A DNA stretch of 64,000 nt, from positions 418,094 through 482,093 of the forward strand of contig NZ_LMHS01000002.1 in assembly GCF_001428485.1 (NCBI RefSeq). Direction: 5' to 3'. Position numbers and translations under genes: made by a program. Shown piece by piece: positions 35,076 to 43,627 of the stretch (position 1 is the stretch's first letter; each line of letters begins with the position of its first letter). Source of the DNA: Microbacterium sp. Root180. Lineage in GTDB: Bacteria > Actinomycetota > Actinomycetes > Actinomycetales > Microbacteriaceae. The notes below the pieces were generated by a model, which saw only the letters and a program-made list of their open reading frames with translations, made no database searches and was not told the origin of the DNA.

Positions 35076-35711
35076 ATGTCAGCCATCGCCGCAGCCCCCT
35101 CGTCCCGTCGCGTCCTCGCCGACGTGATCGCCCGCCCGTCCTCGCGGGCGCGCGCATTCGCCCTCGACGCCGGTCTCGTCATTGCCGGCGCCGCGCTCGT
35201 CGCAGTGCTCGCCCAGGTATCGATCCCGCTGTGGCCGGTGCCGATCACCGGCCAGACGCTCGGCGTCCTGATCGTCGGCGCAGCGCTGGGCTCGATCCGC
35301 GGGGCGGTGTCCCTCACGACGTACATGCTCGTCGGACTCGCCGGGCTTCCGGTCTTCGCCGACTTCACCGGAACGATCGCGGCCGTGGCCAAGCCGAGCT
35401 TCGGCTACGTGATCGGCTTCATCGCCGCGGCGTTCGTCGCCGGCTGGTTCGCGGAGCGCACCTGGGATCGTCGTCCCGCGCTCGCCTTCGCCGGCTTCGC
35501 GATCGCGTCCGCAATGCCGTTCGTCTTCGGCATCCCGTACCTGTGGTTCATCCTCAACGTCGTCGGCGGCGCGGAGCTCACGCTCTGGCAGGTGCTCGAG
35601 GCGGGTCTGTTCCCCTTCATCGTCGGCGGGCTCATCAAGGCCGCCCTGGCCGCGTTGATCATCCCGGGCGCATGGGCGCTCGTGCGCAAGGCGGACGCGT
35701 CCAAGAACTGA
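35076..35711 (+). CDS. bioY: biotin transporter BioY (ECF S component)
   Basis: A 211-residue BioY family protein with six hydrophobic helices. Family marks are QVSIPLWPVPITGQTLGVL, GAALGSIRGAVSLTTYMLVGLAG-type helices 2-3, GYVIGFIAAAFVAGW and IPYLWFILN. BioY binds biotin and normally uses an energising module (BioMN or shared EcfAAT). No such genes are adjacent, so it would be a solitary S component using a shared module or acting alone. Biotin uptake matters here because the AccA1/AccD1 carboxylase is biotin-dependent. A strong terminator follows 32 nt after the stop codon. Confidence 0.92.
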   Translation: MSAIAAAPSSRRVLADVIARPSSRARAFALDAGLVIAGAALVAVLAQVSIPLWPVPITGQTLGVLIVGAALGSIRGAVSLTTYMLVGLAGLPVFADFTGTIAAVAKPSFGYVIGFIAAAFVAGWFAERTWDRRPALAFAGFAIASAMPFVFGIPYLWFILNVVGGAELTLWQVLEAGLFPFIVGGLIKAALAALIIPGAWALVRKADASKN

Positions 35712-35743
35712 TCGGATGCCGCTCTGAGCGCTTCGTGACCGAC

Positions 35744-35773
35744 GAAAGCCCCGGCCGGACGGCCGGGGCTTTC
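35744..35773. terminator. strong bidirectional hairpin terminator between bioY and the siderophore operon
   Basis: A perfect 13-bp stem GAAAGCCCCGGCC / GGCCGGGGCTTTC with loop GGAC. The AAAG/CTTT ends give short U-tracts on both strands. Confidence 0.92.
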
Positions 35774-35791
35774 GCGTGTGTGAGGGCGCGA

Positions 35792-36826
35792 TCAGCCCTG
35801 GGCGACCGCCGTGGCGGCAGCGAGCTGCTTCACCATCTCGGGCAGCAGCCACGGCAGCGTCAGTGCCGTCGGCGAGACGGCGGCGACGTTCTCCTCACCG
35901 ACGATCGGCGCGACCGCACCGGCGGCGACCGCGGGGATGAGCTGGCCACGGTCGGACTCGAGGAACGCGTCGAGGTCGGCCTGCGCCTCCGCCTGGGTGA
36001 ACATCACGTCGGCCACGACCTGGTCGAGGTTCTCGCTGCTGACGGTCGTGTAGAACGTCGACTCGCCACTGTCGAGCTCGGTGACGGCGGGTGCGCTCAC
36101 GAAGCCGAGGTCCTCGAGGATCTCCACTCGCGGGTCGGCGGGCAGGTAGAGGTAGAAGGTGTCCACGTCATCGTCCGCGTAGGCGATCGTCGTGCCCTCG
36201 AATTCCGGGTTCTCGGCGGCGGCGTCGGCGATCTGCTGGTCCAGATCTGCGAGCAGATCGTCGGCCTGCGTCTCGAGGCCCAGCGCACGGCCGGTGTCGG
36301 TGATGACGTCGCGCCACGGCGTGGCCCACAGCGCCTCCTCGGGTGCGATGACCGGGATGCCGGCACCGGTGACCGCGTCGTACTCCTCCTGCGTGAGGCC
36401 GGAGTACGAAGCGACGAGGACATCGGGATCGGCCGCGAGGAGCTCCTCGACCGACAGCTCGAACGCAGAGTTGTCCAGCAGGATCGGATCCTCGGCGCCG
36501 AGGTCGGCGAGAGCGTCCTCGACCCACGGCGTGATGAGGTTGTCGCCGCCGCCGTACTCGGACGACGGGATCGCGACGGGGACGACGCCCAGCGCCAGGA
36601 CGGCGTCGGTCGCGCCCCAGCCCCAGGTCGCCACGCGCTCGGGGGCCTCTTCGATCACGGTCTCGCCGTACATGTGCTCGAACGTGACCGGGAAGGCATC
36701 CGACGACCCTGCGGGTTCGGATGCCGCGGTGTCGGGCTCGGCGGTGCCGGCGCAGCCGGACAGCACGAGGCCGCCCACGACAGCCATGGCCGCAAGGGAG
36801 CCGAAGCGGGAGAGGTGAAGGGACAT
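35792..36826 (-). CDS. iron-siderophore ABC transporter substrate-binding lipoprotein
   Basis: A 344-residue binding protein of the FecB/FhuD/BtuF class. Its lipoprotein signal has lipobox LSGC with Cys25. The mature part includes the usual ERVATWGWGATDAVLALGVVPVAI opening, PDVLVASYSGL and the long helix linking two lobes, then VIADVMF-like late strands and a Trp-rich end. It captures ferric siderophores outside the membrane and delivers them to the two FecCD permeases. It is the last gene of the operon, 19 nt after the ATPase stop, and ends at the shared terminator. The siderophore type cannot be read from sequence. Confidence 0.93.
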   Translation of the reverse strand: MSLHLSRFGSLAAMAVVGGLVLSGCAGTAEPDTAASEPAGSSDAFPVTFEHMYGETVIEEAPERVATWGWGATDAVLALGVVPVAIPSSEYGGGDNLITPWVEDALADLGAEDPILLDNSAFELSVEELLAADPDVLVASYSGLTQEEYDAVTGAGIPVIAPEEALWATPWRDVITDTGRALGLETQADDLLADLDQQIADAAAENPEFEGTTIAYADDDVDTFYLYLPADPRVEILEDLGFVSAPAVTELDSGESTFYTTVSSENLDQVVADVMFTQAEAQADLDAFLESDRGQLIPAVAAGAVAPIVGEENVAAVSPTALTLPWLLPEMVKQLAAATAVAQG

Positions 36827-36845
36827 GCGTTTCCTTTCGATGACG

Positions 36846-37667
36846 TCAGGCCTCGTCCGCGGCGGCGTGCGCGCCGCCGGGGACCGGAATGACGAGGGGG
36901 GTTGAGGTGAGCGGGTCGGGGATGACGAGAGCCTCGAGGTCGAACGCCTGCGAGACGACGTCGCGGGTGAGGACGTCGGCGGGCGCGCCGTGGGCCACGA
37001 TGCGCCCGCCGCTCATGACCACGAGCTCGTCCGCGTAGCGTGCCGCGAGATTGAGCTCGTGGAGCACGACGACCACCGTGGTGCCGTCGGTGCGGTTGAG
37101 GGTGCGCAGCAGATCGAGCACTTCGATCTGGTGGCTGAGATCGAGGAACGTCGTCGGCTCGTCGAGCAGCAGCACCCGCGGCTCCTGTGCGAGCGCCATC
37201 GCGATCCACACGCGCTGACGCTGTCCGCCGGAAAGGTCGCCGAGGGGTCGATCCGCCAGGGCCGCGACGCCCGTGCGCGCCATGGCGTCATCGACGCGCG
37301 CGGTGTCGTCGGCGCTCCAGCGCTGGAACACGCCGCGGTGCGGGTGCCGTCCGCGCGAGACGAGCTCGGCGACGGTCAGGCCGTCGGGGGCGGTCGGATG
37401 CTGCGGCAGCAGCCCCACGCTCTGCGCGAAGCTGCGCCGGGACAGCGTCGACACATCCGCGCCGTCGAGCTCGACGGTTCCGGCGAGCGGCGCGTTCACC
37501 CGCGCGAGCACACTGAGGAGTGTCGACTTGCCGCACGCGTTGGCCCCGATGATCATCGTGATGCGGCCGGGCGCGATCTCGAGATCGAGGCCTTCGATGA
37601 CCGTGCGCCCGGGGTAGCCGGCGGAGAGCCCGTGGGCGCTCAAGCGCGGAGCAGATGCGGGAGTCAC
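36846..37667 (-). CDS. iron-siderophore ABC transporter ATP-binding protein
   Basis: A 273-residue FepC/FhuC-type ATPase. Walker A is GANACGKSTL, where Ala-Cys in place of the usual Gly-Ala/Ser-Gly is typical of FepC homologues. The Q-loop is LLPQHP, followed by signature LSGGQRQRVWIAMAL, Walker B LLLDEPTTFLDL and the H-loop VLHELNLAARY. It powers import through the adjacent permeases. The GTG start overlaps the upstream permease stop (GTGA), so the genes are translationally coupled. Confidence 0.94.
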   Translation of the reverse strand: MTPASAPRLSAHGLSAGYPGRTVIEGLDLEIAPGRITMIIGANACGKSTLLSVLARVNAPLAGTVELDGADVSTLSRRSFAQSVGLLPQHPTAPDGLTVAELVSRGRHPHRGVFQRWSADDTARVDDAMARTGVAALADRPLGDLSGGQRQRVWIAMALAQEPRVLLLDEPTTFLDLSHQIEVLDLLRTLNRTDGTTVVVVLHELNLAARYADELVVMSGGRIVAHGAPADVLTRDVVSQAFDLEALVIPDPLTSTPLVIPVPGGAHAAADEA

Positions 37668-38683
37668 AGGTTCCGTCCTTTCGACGTGGCCAGCAGCCAC
37701 AGCAGGAAGAGCGCGCCGACCGCTCCGGTGACGACGCCGACCGGCACCGAGGTCCCAGGGAGGGCGAACTGCGCCACGAGGTCGGAGGCCGCCAGGAGCG
37801 CCGCGCCGATCGCGGCGCTGGTTCCGATCCCGATCGCGCCGTGACCCAGGAGAGGTCGTGCGATCGCCGGCGCGCACAGGGCGATGAAGGAGATCGGTCC
37901 GACGAAGGCGCACGTCACGGCGGTGAGGAGCACTGCCGTGAACACGGCCAGCGTCCGCACCGTCGAGGTGCGCACGCCCAGCGACGCCGCCGTCGGCGCA
38001 CCCATCTGCGTGAGCGGCAGCCATCGCGCGCACGCCACCACGGCGGGAGTGGCGAGCACCACGACCACGCCGACCGTCGCGACGTTCCACCACGGCGTCG
38101 ACGCGAGACTGCCCGTCAGCCAGATGAGGGCGGCCTGGGCGAGCTCGACCTGCGCCCGCACCATCAGGTAGCTGGTGATCGCGAGGCACAGGAATGACAC
38201 ACCGACCCCGGCGAGGATCAGCCGGTAGCCGCCGTCCGCCCGATGGCGACCGGCGAGCAGCAGGAACGCGGCGACCACGATGCCGCCGGCGAACGCGAAC
38301 ACCGCGAGGAGCGGGCCGCCGATGCCGAGGGTGAGCAGCGCCAAGACCGCGGCGGCTCCGGCGCCTCCGCTGATGCCGAGCAGGTCGGGTCCTGCCAGCG
38401 GATTGCGCAGGAGCGACTGCAGCAGGGCACCCGCGGCACCGAGCGCGGCGCCGACCAGCAGCGCCATCGTCAGGCGCGGCAGACGCACCTGGAGCACGAC
38501 GTAGGACTGGGCGCGATCGCCGCCGCCCCACAGCGTGCGCCAGACATCGGCGGGCGCGATCGGATAGTCCCCCATCGAAAGGGAGACCACCGCCAGGATC
38601 GCCACGGCGACGAGCACGCCGCCCACGACGAGCGCGCGGCGCCGCCCCACACGGGAGCGGATCTGCACCACCGACGAGGTCAC
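37664..38683 (-). CDS. FecCD-family siderophore ABC permease (second subunit)
   Basis: A 339-residue permease with about nine or ten transmembrane helices. Family motifs are QVRLPRLTMALLVGAALGAAGA, LLRNPLAGPDLLGISGGAG and, near the C-terminus, CAFVGPISFIALCAPAIARPLLGH, which contains the coupling helix contacting the ATPase. It forms the membrane channel with the other FecCD protein encoded upstream. The start GTG 38683 overlaps that gene's stop codon (GTGA). Confidence 0.94.
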   Translation of the reverse strand: MTSSVVQIRSRVGRRRALVVGGVLVAVAILAVVSLSMGDYPIAPADVWRTLWGGGDRAQSYVVLQVRLPRLTMALLVGAALGAAGALLQSLLRNPLAGPDLLGISGGAGAAAVLALLTLGIGGPLLAVFAFAGGIVVAAFLLLAGRHRADGGYRLILAGVGVSFLCLAITSYLMVRAQVELAQAALIWLTGSLASTPWWNVATVGVVVVLATPAVVACARWLPLTQMGAPTAASLGVRTSTVRTLAVFTAVLLTAVTCAFVGPISFIALCAPAIARPLLGHGAIGIGTSAAIGAALLAASDLVAQFALPGTSVPVGVVTGAVGALFLLWLLATSKGRNL

Positions 38684-39690
38684 AGCGACACCCTCCCCGG
38701 TCGCAGGACGAGCGAGATGAGCACCGGTGCGCCGACGAACGCGACCACGAGACCGGCCTGCACCTCACCCGGAGGCGCGATGACACGCCCGATCACGTCC
38801 GCCGCCAGCAGCAGGATCGCTCCCGCCGGGGCGCCGATCGCGAGCAGCCAGCGGTAGTCGCCGCCGACCAGCGCGCGCAGTGCATGCGGCACGACGAGGC
38901 CGATGAAGACGATCGGCCCCGCGATCGACGTCGCGCCACCGCACAGCAGGACGGTGGCGACGATGCCGCGGGCCCGCGTGCGCGCCACGCTGTGGCCGAG
39001 GCCGGTCGCGGTGTCGTCGCCCAGCGCCATGAGGTCGAGGCCTCGGGCCGAGGCGAAGGCGATCACGGCGCCGATGAGGATGGGCACGGCGACGACGGCG
39101 ACCGTGTCGAGCCCGCGAACGGTCAGGCCGCCGACCTGCCAGTACCGGAACACGTCGAACGCGGTGATCGAGGTCGTGAGGATGAGCGTGGTCACCGCCG
39201 TGAGCCCGGCCGTGACCGCCGCCCCGGTGAGAGCGAGCTTGGCGGGGCTGGAGCCATCGGGCCCGCGCGTGCCGATGACGGCGACGATCACCGCGGCGAC
39301 GGCTGCGCCGGCGAAGGCGAACCACACGAAACCCGAGGGCGCCGTGATCCCCCAGAGGGTGATCGCCCCGAGCACGGCCACCGAGGCGCCGGCGTTGATG
39401 CCCAGGAGTCCCGGATCGGCGAGCGGGTTGCGCGTGAGTCCCTGCATGAGGGTGCCCGCCAGCGCGAGGGCGGCGCCGGCGAGGATCGCGATCACCGTGC
39501 GCGGCACTCGCTGCGACAGGATGACGATGTGGTCGGCCGAGTCGGGATCGGGGCGCAGGAATGCCTCGACGACAACCCCGGGGGGCACCGCGCGCGCACC
39601 GACCATGAGGCTGACGACCACCATCCCGGCGAGCAGTGCGACGGCGAGGATCAGGAGAAGCAGCCCGCGCCGATCGCGAGCCGTGCTCAT
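38680..39690 (-). CDS. FecCD-family siderophore ABC permease (first subunit)
   Basis: A 336-residue FecCD permease beginning with a hydrophobic helix LLLLILAVALLAGMVVVSL. It has the conserved QRVPRTVIAILAGAALALAG, LTRNPLADPGLLGINAGAS and IAGPIVFIGLVVPHALRALVGGDYR elements. It is paralogous to the downstream permease and forms a heterodimer with it. Start ATG 39690 overlaps the stop of the siderophore-interacting protein gene (ATGA), so this is the second cistron of the iron-regulated operon. Confidence 0.94.
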   Translation of the reverse strand: MSTARDRRGLLLLILAVALLAGMVVVSLMVGARAVPPGVVVEAFLRPDPDSADHIVILSQRVPRTVIAILAGAALALAGTLMQGLTRNPLADPGLLGINAGASVAVLGAITLWGITAPSGFVWFAFAGAAVAAVIVAVIGTRGPDGSSPAKLALTGAAVTAGLTAVTTLILTTSITAFDVFRYWQVGGLTVRGLDTVAVVAVPILIGAVIAFASARGLDLMALGDDTATGLGHSVARTRARGIVATVLLCGGATSIAGPIVFIGLVVPHALRALVGGDYRWLLAIGAPAGAILLLAADVIGRVIAPPGEVQAGLVVAFVGAPVLISLVLRPGRVSL

Positions 39691-40631
39691 TCCTGTCGCT
39701 CGGACTGCCCGAGCCGCCAGTAGCCCATGAATGCGACGCGCTTGCGGTCCACGCCGCACCCCTGGACGAGATGACGGCGCAGGCCCTTGACCATCGCCGA
39801 CTCCCCCGCCATCCACGCGTAGAACTCGCCGTCGGAGTCCTCGGGGCTGTCCCACAGCAGATCGACGTCCACATCGACGTCCGCGAGCTCCTGGACGCGC
39901 GATGCGGCCGCGCGCTCGAGAACCTCGCCAGAACGGGAGCTCCACCCCGATACGGCCTCGGTCAGGGCGGCGCCGTGCGCGCGGGACTCCCGGGCGACCC
40001 ACGTGAGGCGGAAGGACTCGGGAAGATCCAGCGTCAGCCGGTCGGCGGCGGTGGGCACCTCGATGAAGGCGTCGACGTCGAAGGAGTCGTCGAGGGACTC
40101 GAGGATGCCGCTGATCGCAGGCGCCGCGGTCTCGTCGCCGGCGAGCAGCACCCGCCGGGCGGTGCCGGGGTGCCAGTCGAGACCGAGCCGGTACCCGTCG
40201 CTGCGCTGGTCGGGTCCGACGACGACGATCTCCTGGCCGACCGACGCCGCCTCTGCCCACGCCCCGGCGGGACCGGCATCGTGGTGCACGACGAAGTCCA
40301 CGACGAGGCGGCGCGCGGCCGGGTCGACCCGTCGGACGGTATAGGTGCGCAGCGGACTGCGCGTCCGGGCGGGCAGATCACGCCATATCGCGTACCAGTC
40401 CCCCGCGTCGATGATCGCCTCGTCATGCTGGCCGATGTCGCTGATCGTCCCGTCGGGGAGCGGGAGGATGAGCTTGATGCGCTGGTCGAGCCCGGCGGTG
40501 CCGAAGACCCCGAAGTCCGCGCCGGTGAACGTCACGCGCAGGAAATGGGGCGACAGCCGCTGGACGTCGGCGACGGTCGCGGCGTACGGACGGTACGCGG
40601 GACGTGTCGCCAGGGCACTCGAAGAAGTCAC
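39687..40631 (-). CDS. siderophore-interacting protein (FAD-binding ferric-siderophore reductase)
   Basis: A 314-residue flavoprotein of the SIP/ViuB family. The FAD-binding motif is RTYTVRRVDPAARRLVVDFVVH. An NAD(P)H-binding lobe holds VLLAGDETAAPAI, and the C-terminus shows FYAWMAGESAMVKGLRRHL and GYWRLGQSE, all family hallmarks. It reduces Fe3+ in imported siderophores to release iron in the cytoplasm. It is the first gene of the operon. Translation starts at GTG 40631, 6 nt after TAGCCT, so the transcript is probably leaderless. The promoter is embedded in a perfect DtxR/IdeR-like palindrome. Confidence 0.93.
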   Translation of the reverse strand: MTSSSALATRPAYRPYAATVADVQRLSPHFLRVTFTGADFGVFGTAGLDQRIKLILPLPDGTISDIGQHDEAIIDAGDWYAIWRDLPARTRSPLRTYTVRRVDPAARRLVVDFVVHHDAGPAGAWAEAASVGQEIVVVGPDQRSDGYRLGLDWHPGTARRVLLAGDETAAPAISGILESLDDSFDVDAFIEVPTAADRLTLDLPESFRLTWVARESRAHGAALTEAVSGWSSRSGEVLERAAASRVQELADVDVDVDLLWDSPEDSDGEFYAWMAGESAMVKGLRRHLVQGCGVDRKRVAFMGYWRLGQSERQE

Positions 40632-40633
40632 AC

Positions 40634-40651
40634 GGTAAGGCTAGCCTTACC
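40634..40651. promoter_or_regulatory. DtxR/IdeR-type iron box (perfect 18-bp palindrome)
   Basis: GGTAAGGCTAGCCTTACC is self-complementary over 18 bp and closely matches the core of the known IdeR/DtxR consensus (TTAGGTTAGGCTAACCTAA). It lies 2 bp upstream of the first codon of the siderophore operon and covers its -10 element, so iron-loaded repressor would block RNA polymerase directly. Confidence 0.88.
40638..40643 (-). promoter_or_regulatory. candidate leaderless -10 (TAGCCT) of the siderophore operon, inside the iron box
   Basis: Minus-strand TAGCCT ends 6 nt before GTG 40631 and sits at the centre of the palindrome. Confidence 0.55.
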
Positions 40652-40687
40652 TTGCCCGTGGGCCCAAATCAGTCCGTCATGACGGTG

Positions 40688-42064
40688 TCATGAAGGGCGA
40701 GCCGTCGATTCGTGCGCGTGGCCCATCCGCAGCCCCGGCACGACTGCCAGGGCCGCGAGTCCGGCGGCGATCGCGAACACGGCCGGGAACCCGGCATCCG
40801 TTCCCGCGAGCGCCGTGAAGACCAGCCCCATCGCCGCGATCGCCGTCGCCGCGCCCACGGAATCCGAGATCGACAGCGCCGACGAGTTGAATCCCTGGTT
40901 CTGCGGAGTCGAGTACGCGAGGGTCAGCACCGTGAGGCGGGGGTACATCAGTCCCATGCCTGCACCGGCCAGCGACCATCCCGCGATGAGCACCGCTGGA
41001 TGGAGTCCCAGCGCGGCCGTGACGCCCGCGATCGCCGTCGCAGAGACCAGCAGGATCGTGCCGATGACGGTGATGCGGGCGTTGCCCATTCGATCGCCGT
41101 AGCGCCCCTGCACATCGGCGGCGGCCGCCCAGGCGATCGCCGCTGTCGTGAGCCCCAGGCCGGCCCAGGTCGGCGAGAAGCCGTAGTGATCGATCAACAG
41201 GTACGGCACGTAGATCTCGGCGCCGAACAGCGACCCCGCGATGAGGCCCCGCATCAGCACCACGCTCGGGAGCCCGCGCATGGCTCGCAGCGTGCCGCGC
41301 GGCAGGAGCGGCCTCGACGCGACGGCGATGACCGCGACGGATGCCGCGACCACGACCCACGCGTACGACCCGAGCTCGCCCGCAAGACTCAGCGCGAGCG
41401 CACCGGCGGCGACGGCGACCGCGCAGGCCAGCCGCGGCACGACGCGTCCACTCGCCGGATCGTCGGTGTGAAGCGGCAGTCCGTGCAGCCGCAGCACGAC
41501 CAGGATGAAGGCGGCCACCGTGAGCGCGGCGACCCCGAGGAACACCCAGCGCCAGTGGAGGAACTCCGTGACGGCGCCGGCGAGGAAGGGGCCGATGAGG
41601 GACGGCACGACCCAGGCCGCCGAGAACGCCGCGAAGACCCGGCCGTGCAGCTCGGTGGGATAGACCCGCGCGACGACCACGTACAGCGCGACCGTCTGGC
41701 CCCCGGTCCCCAGGCCCTGGACGAGTCTGCCCGCGACCAGCCACTCCATGCTGGGGGCGAGCCCGGCGATCACCAGGCCGATGACGAACAGCACCACCGC
41801 TGTCGTGAGCGGCGCCAGCACTCCCCCGCGATCGCACCACGCCCCGACCGCGACCATTCCGATCACACTCGTCGCGAGTGTGCCCGCGAACGCCACGGCA
41901 TAGAGGGAGTCGCCGTCGAGATCGGCGCTGACGATCGGCATGACCGTCGTGACGGCGAGTGACTGCATCGCCGCGAGGAAGATCAGGGCGACCGCGCCGA
42001 CCGTGACCCAGACGTACCTCGCCTGCCAGACACCCGCCGAGGAATCGACGGGTGCGGAGCTCAT
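40688..42064 (-). CDS. MFS transporter (14-TM/12-TM drug-efflux type)
   Basis: A 458-residue major facilitator with a short polar N-terminus and roughly twelve to fourteen hydrophobic helices. MFS marks are VGAWCDRGGVLAP (motif A-like loop 2-3), GRLVQGLGTGGQTVAL and, in helix 5, VPSLIGPFLAGAVTEFLHWRWVF (motif C-type, associated with drug:H+ antiporters). The substrate is unknown. The ATG overlaps the stop of the MalY-type gene (ATGA), so the two are co-translated. A hexamer TAGCCT also lies 6 nt before this ATG, inside the upstream gene's end. Confidence 0.88.
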   Translation of the reverse strand: MSSAPVDSSAGVWQARYVWVTVGAVALIFLAAMQSLAVTTVMPIVSADLDGDSLYAVAFAGTLATSVIGMVAVGAWCDRGGVLAPLTTAVVLFVIGLVIAGLAPSMEWLVAGRLVQGLGTGGQTVALYVVVARVYPTELHGRVFAAFSAAWVVPSLIGPFLAGAVTEFLHWRWVFLGVAALTVAAFILVVLRLHGLPLHTDDPASGRVVPRLACAVAVAAGALALSLAGELGSYAWVVVAASVAVIAVASRPLLPRGTLRAMRGLPSVVLMRGLIAGSLFGAEIYVPYLLIDHYGFSPTWAGLGLTTAAIAWAAAADVQGRYGDRMGNARITVIGTILLVSATAIAGVTAALGLHPAVLIAGWSLAGAGMGLMYPRLTVLTLAYSTPQNQGFNSSALSISDSVGAATAIAAMGLVFTALAGTDAGFPAVFAIAAGLAALAVVPGLRMGHAHESTARPS

Positions 42065-43221
42065 CGGACCAGGCTACCCACCCTGCGGACCGCCTCGGTG
42101 AGAACGTCGGGCGAGCAGCCGAAGTTGATGCGCACGTGCCCGTGACCCTCCTCGCCGAAGAACGGACCCTGCAGCAGAGCGACCCGTCCCTCGCTGAGGA
42201 TCTTCGCGGCGGGGTCGTCGCCCCAGCCCAGGGCCGTCAGGTCGACCCATGCGAGGAAGCCCGCGTCGGGCACGCGATAGCGGGCACCGGGAACGTGCTC
42301 GGCGAGCAGCTCGGCCAGGAGCAGTCGATTCGCGTCTAGCGCTGCGAGCTGGGCGTCGAGCCAGACATCGCTCTCCGGCGAGAACGCCGCGACGGCCGAG
42401 ATCGCGCCGAACAGGCCGGTCCGCCATTCGATCTCGTCGGGCAGGCCCTGCACCAGCGCCGAGGTGGCGTCGTCCGCGGTCACCAGGAGCGCGCACTTGA
42501 GGCCGGCGAGATTGAACGCCTTGCTCGCGCTGACGACGGAGTAGCCGACACGTGCCGCGGCCGCTGATGCGTCCAGGAACGGGGTGAACGTCACACCCCG
42601 ATGGATCAGGGGCGCGTGGATCTCGTCGCTGATGACGGCGGCGCCGTAGCGCTCGGCAAGGTCGGCAAGCGCTGCGAGGGTCTCCCGCGAGTGCACCGTG
42701 CCCGTCGGATTGTGGGGGTTGCACAGCAGCACGGCACGCGCTCCCGAGGCCAGCGAGGCCTCGATGCCGGCGAGGTCGAGTTCCCAGGTCGTGCCGGCGT
42801 CGCGCAGCGGCACGCGCTCCACCACGGCGCCCGCTTCGGGCACCACGTCGAAGAACGGCGGATAAACCGGGGGGCAGATGACGACCCGGTCGCCCGGTGC
42901 GGTCACCCTGCGCAGCAGCTCGACGACGGCCATCATCACGTCGCAGGTCGTGCGGATGCGCGCGGCATCGACGGTCCACCCGAACCGGCGCTCCGCGAAG
43001 CCGGCGTATGCGGCGGCGACGCCGGGCTCCGGTGGGGTGTAGCCGGTGTCGCCGATCGAGACGGCGCGGGTCAGCGCATCGTGGATCGCGGGCGCCTGCG
43101 GGTAGTCCGTCTCGGCGACGAACAGCGGCAGCACGTCGTCCCCGTACTTGCGCCACTTCGTGCTCGACCGCTGACGCAGCTGGTCGAGCCGAAGGGCCTG
43201 AAGAGGGGTGATCACGCGCAC
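42061..43221 (-). CDS. MalY/PatB-type PLP enzyme (aminotransferase class I/II, probable C-S beta-lyase)
   Basis: A 386-residue fold-type I PLP enzyme. The MalY/PatB group is marked by WRKYGDDVLPLFVAETDYP near the N-terminus, VVICPPVYPPFF, LCNPHNPTGTVHSRETL, SDEIHAPLIHRG and the PLP lysine in SASKAFNLAGLK. Members cleave cystathionine or other cysteine conjugates to pyruvate, ammonia and a thiol, or transaminate. Here it shares an operon with an exporter, so it might process a sulfur compound that is then exported. The GTG start at 43221 is 6 nt after TACTCT, a leaderless pattern. Confidence 0.9.
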   Translation of the reverse strand: MRVITPLQALRLDQLRQRSSTKWRKYGDDVLPLFVAETDYPQAPAIHDALTRAVSIGDTGYTPPEPGVAAAYAGFAERRFGWTVDAARIRTTCDVMMAVVELLRRVTAPGDRVVICPPVYPPFFDVVPEAGAVVERVPLRDAGTTWELDLAGIEASLASGARAVLLCNPHNPTGTVHSRETLAALADLAERYGAAVISDEIHAPLIHRGVTFTPFLDASAAAARVGYSVVSASKAFNLAGLKCALLVTADDATSALVQGLPDEIEWRTGLFGAISAVAAFSPESDVWLDAQLAALDANRLLLAELLAEHVPGARYRVPDAGFLAWVDLTALGWGDDPAAKILSEGRVALLQGPFFGEEGHGHVRINFGCSPDVLTEAVRRVGSLVR

Positions 43222-43227
43222 CCGACG

Positions 43228-43233
43228 AGAGTA
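43228..43233 (-). promoter_or_regulatory. candidate leaderless -10 (TACTCT) for the MalY-type gene
   Basis: TACTCT on the minus strand ends 6 nt before GTG 43221. Confidence 0.45.
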
Positions 43234-43285
43234 ACGAGGGCGACGGATGCCGCGCCCCGGCGTGACGTTGTATGTCGGCGGGACC

Positions 43286-43615
43286 CTAGATCGCGAAGCC
43301 GAGGGCCCGCATCATGTCGCGGCCGTCGTCGGTGATGCGCTCGGGTCCCCATGGCGGCATCCACACCCAGTTGATGCGGAAGCGGTCCACGACGTCATCG
43401 AGCGCCTGCGCGGTCTGCTCCTCGAGCACGTCGGTCAACGGGCAGCCCGCCGACGTCAGTGTCATGTGGATGACCAGAGCATCGTTCTCGTCGTCCCACC
43501 CGAGGTCGTAGATGAGCCCCAGGTCGACGACGTTGATCCCGAGCTCGGGGTCCATGACGTCCTTGAGAGCCTCGGTGACCTCGTCGTACTTCTCGGGTGT
43601 GAGCGTTGCGGTCAT
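43286..43615 (-). CDS. sufT: SUF-associated metal-sulfur cluster assembly factor (DUF59/MIP18)
   Basis: A 109-residue DUF59 protein. Family features are ALKDVMDPELGINVVDLGLIYDL, IHMTLTSAGCPLTDVLEEQ with the conserved Cys, and a C-terminal MPPWGPERITDDGRDMMRALG. SufT-type proteins help mature or transfer Fe-S clusters to client enzymes. It is the last gene of the suf cluster, 9 nt after sufC. The sufC stop TAG begins a TAGAAT hexamer ending 6 nt before its ATG, so it may also be transcribed separately as a leaderless mRNA. Confidence 0.93.
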   Translation of the reverse strand: MTATLTPEKYDEVTEALKDVMDPELGINVVDLGLIYDLGWDDENDALVIHMTLTSAGCPLTDVLEEQTAQALDDVVDRFRINWVWMPPWGPERITDDGRDMMRALGFAI

Positions 43616-43621
43616 GTAACG

Positions 43622-43627
43622 ATTCTA
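43622..43627 (-). promoter_or_regulatory. candidate leaderless -10 (TAGAAT) overlapping the sufC stop codon
   Basis: The hexamer starts with the sufC TAG stop and ends 6 nt before ATG 43615. It is the best -10 match of the three stop-embedded cases. Confidence 0.45.
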
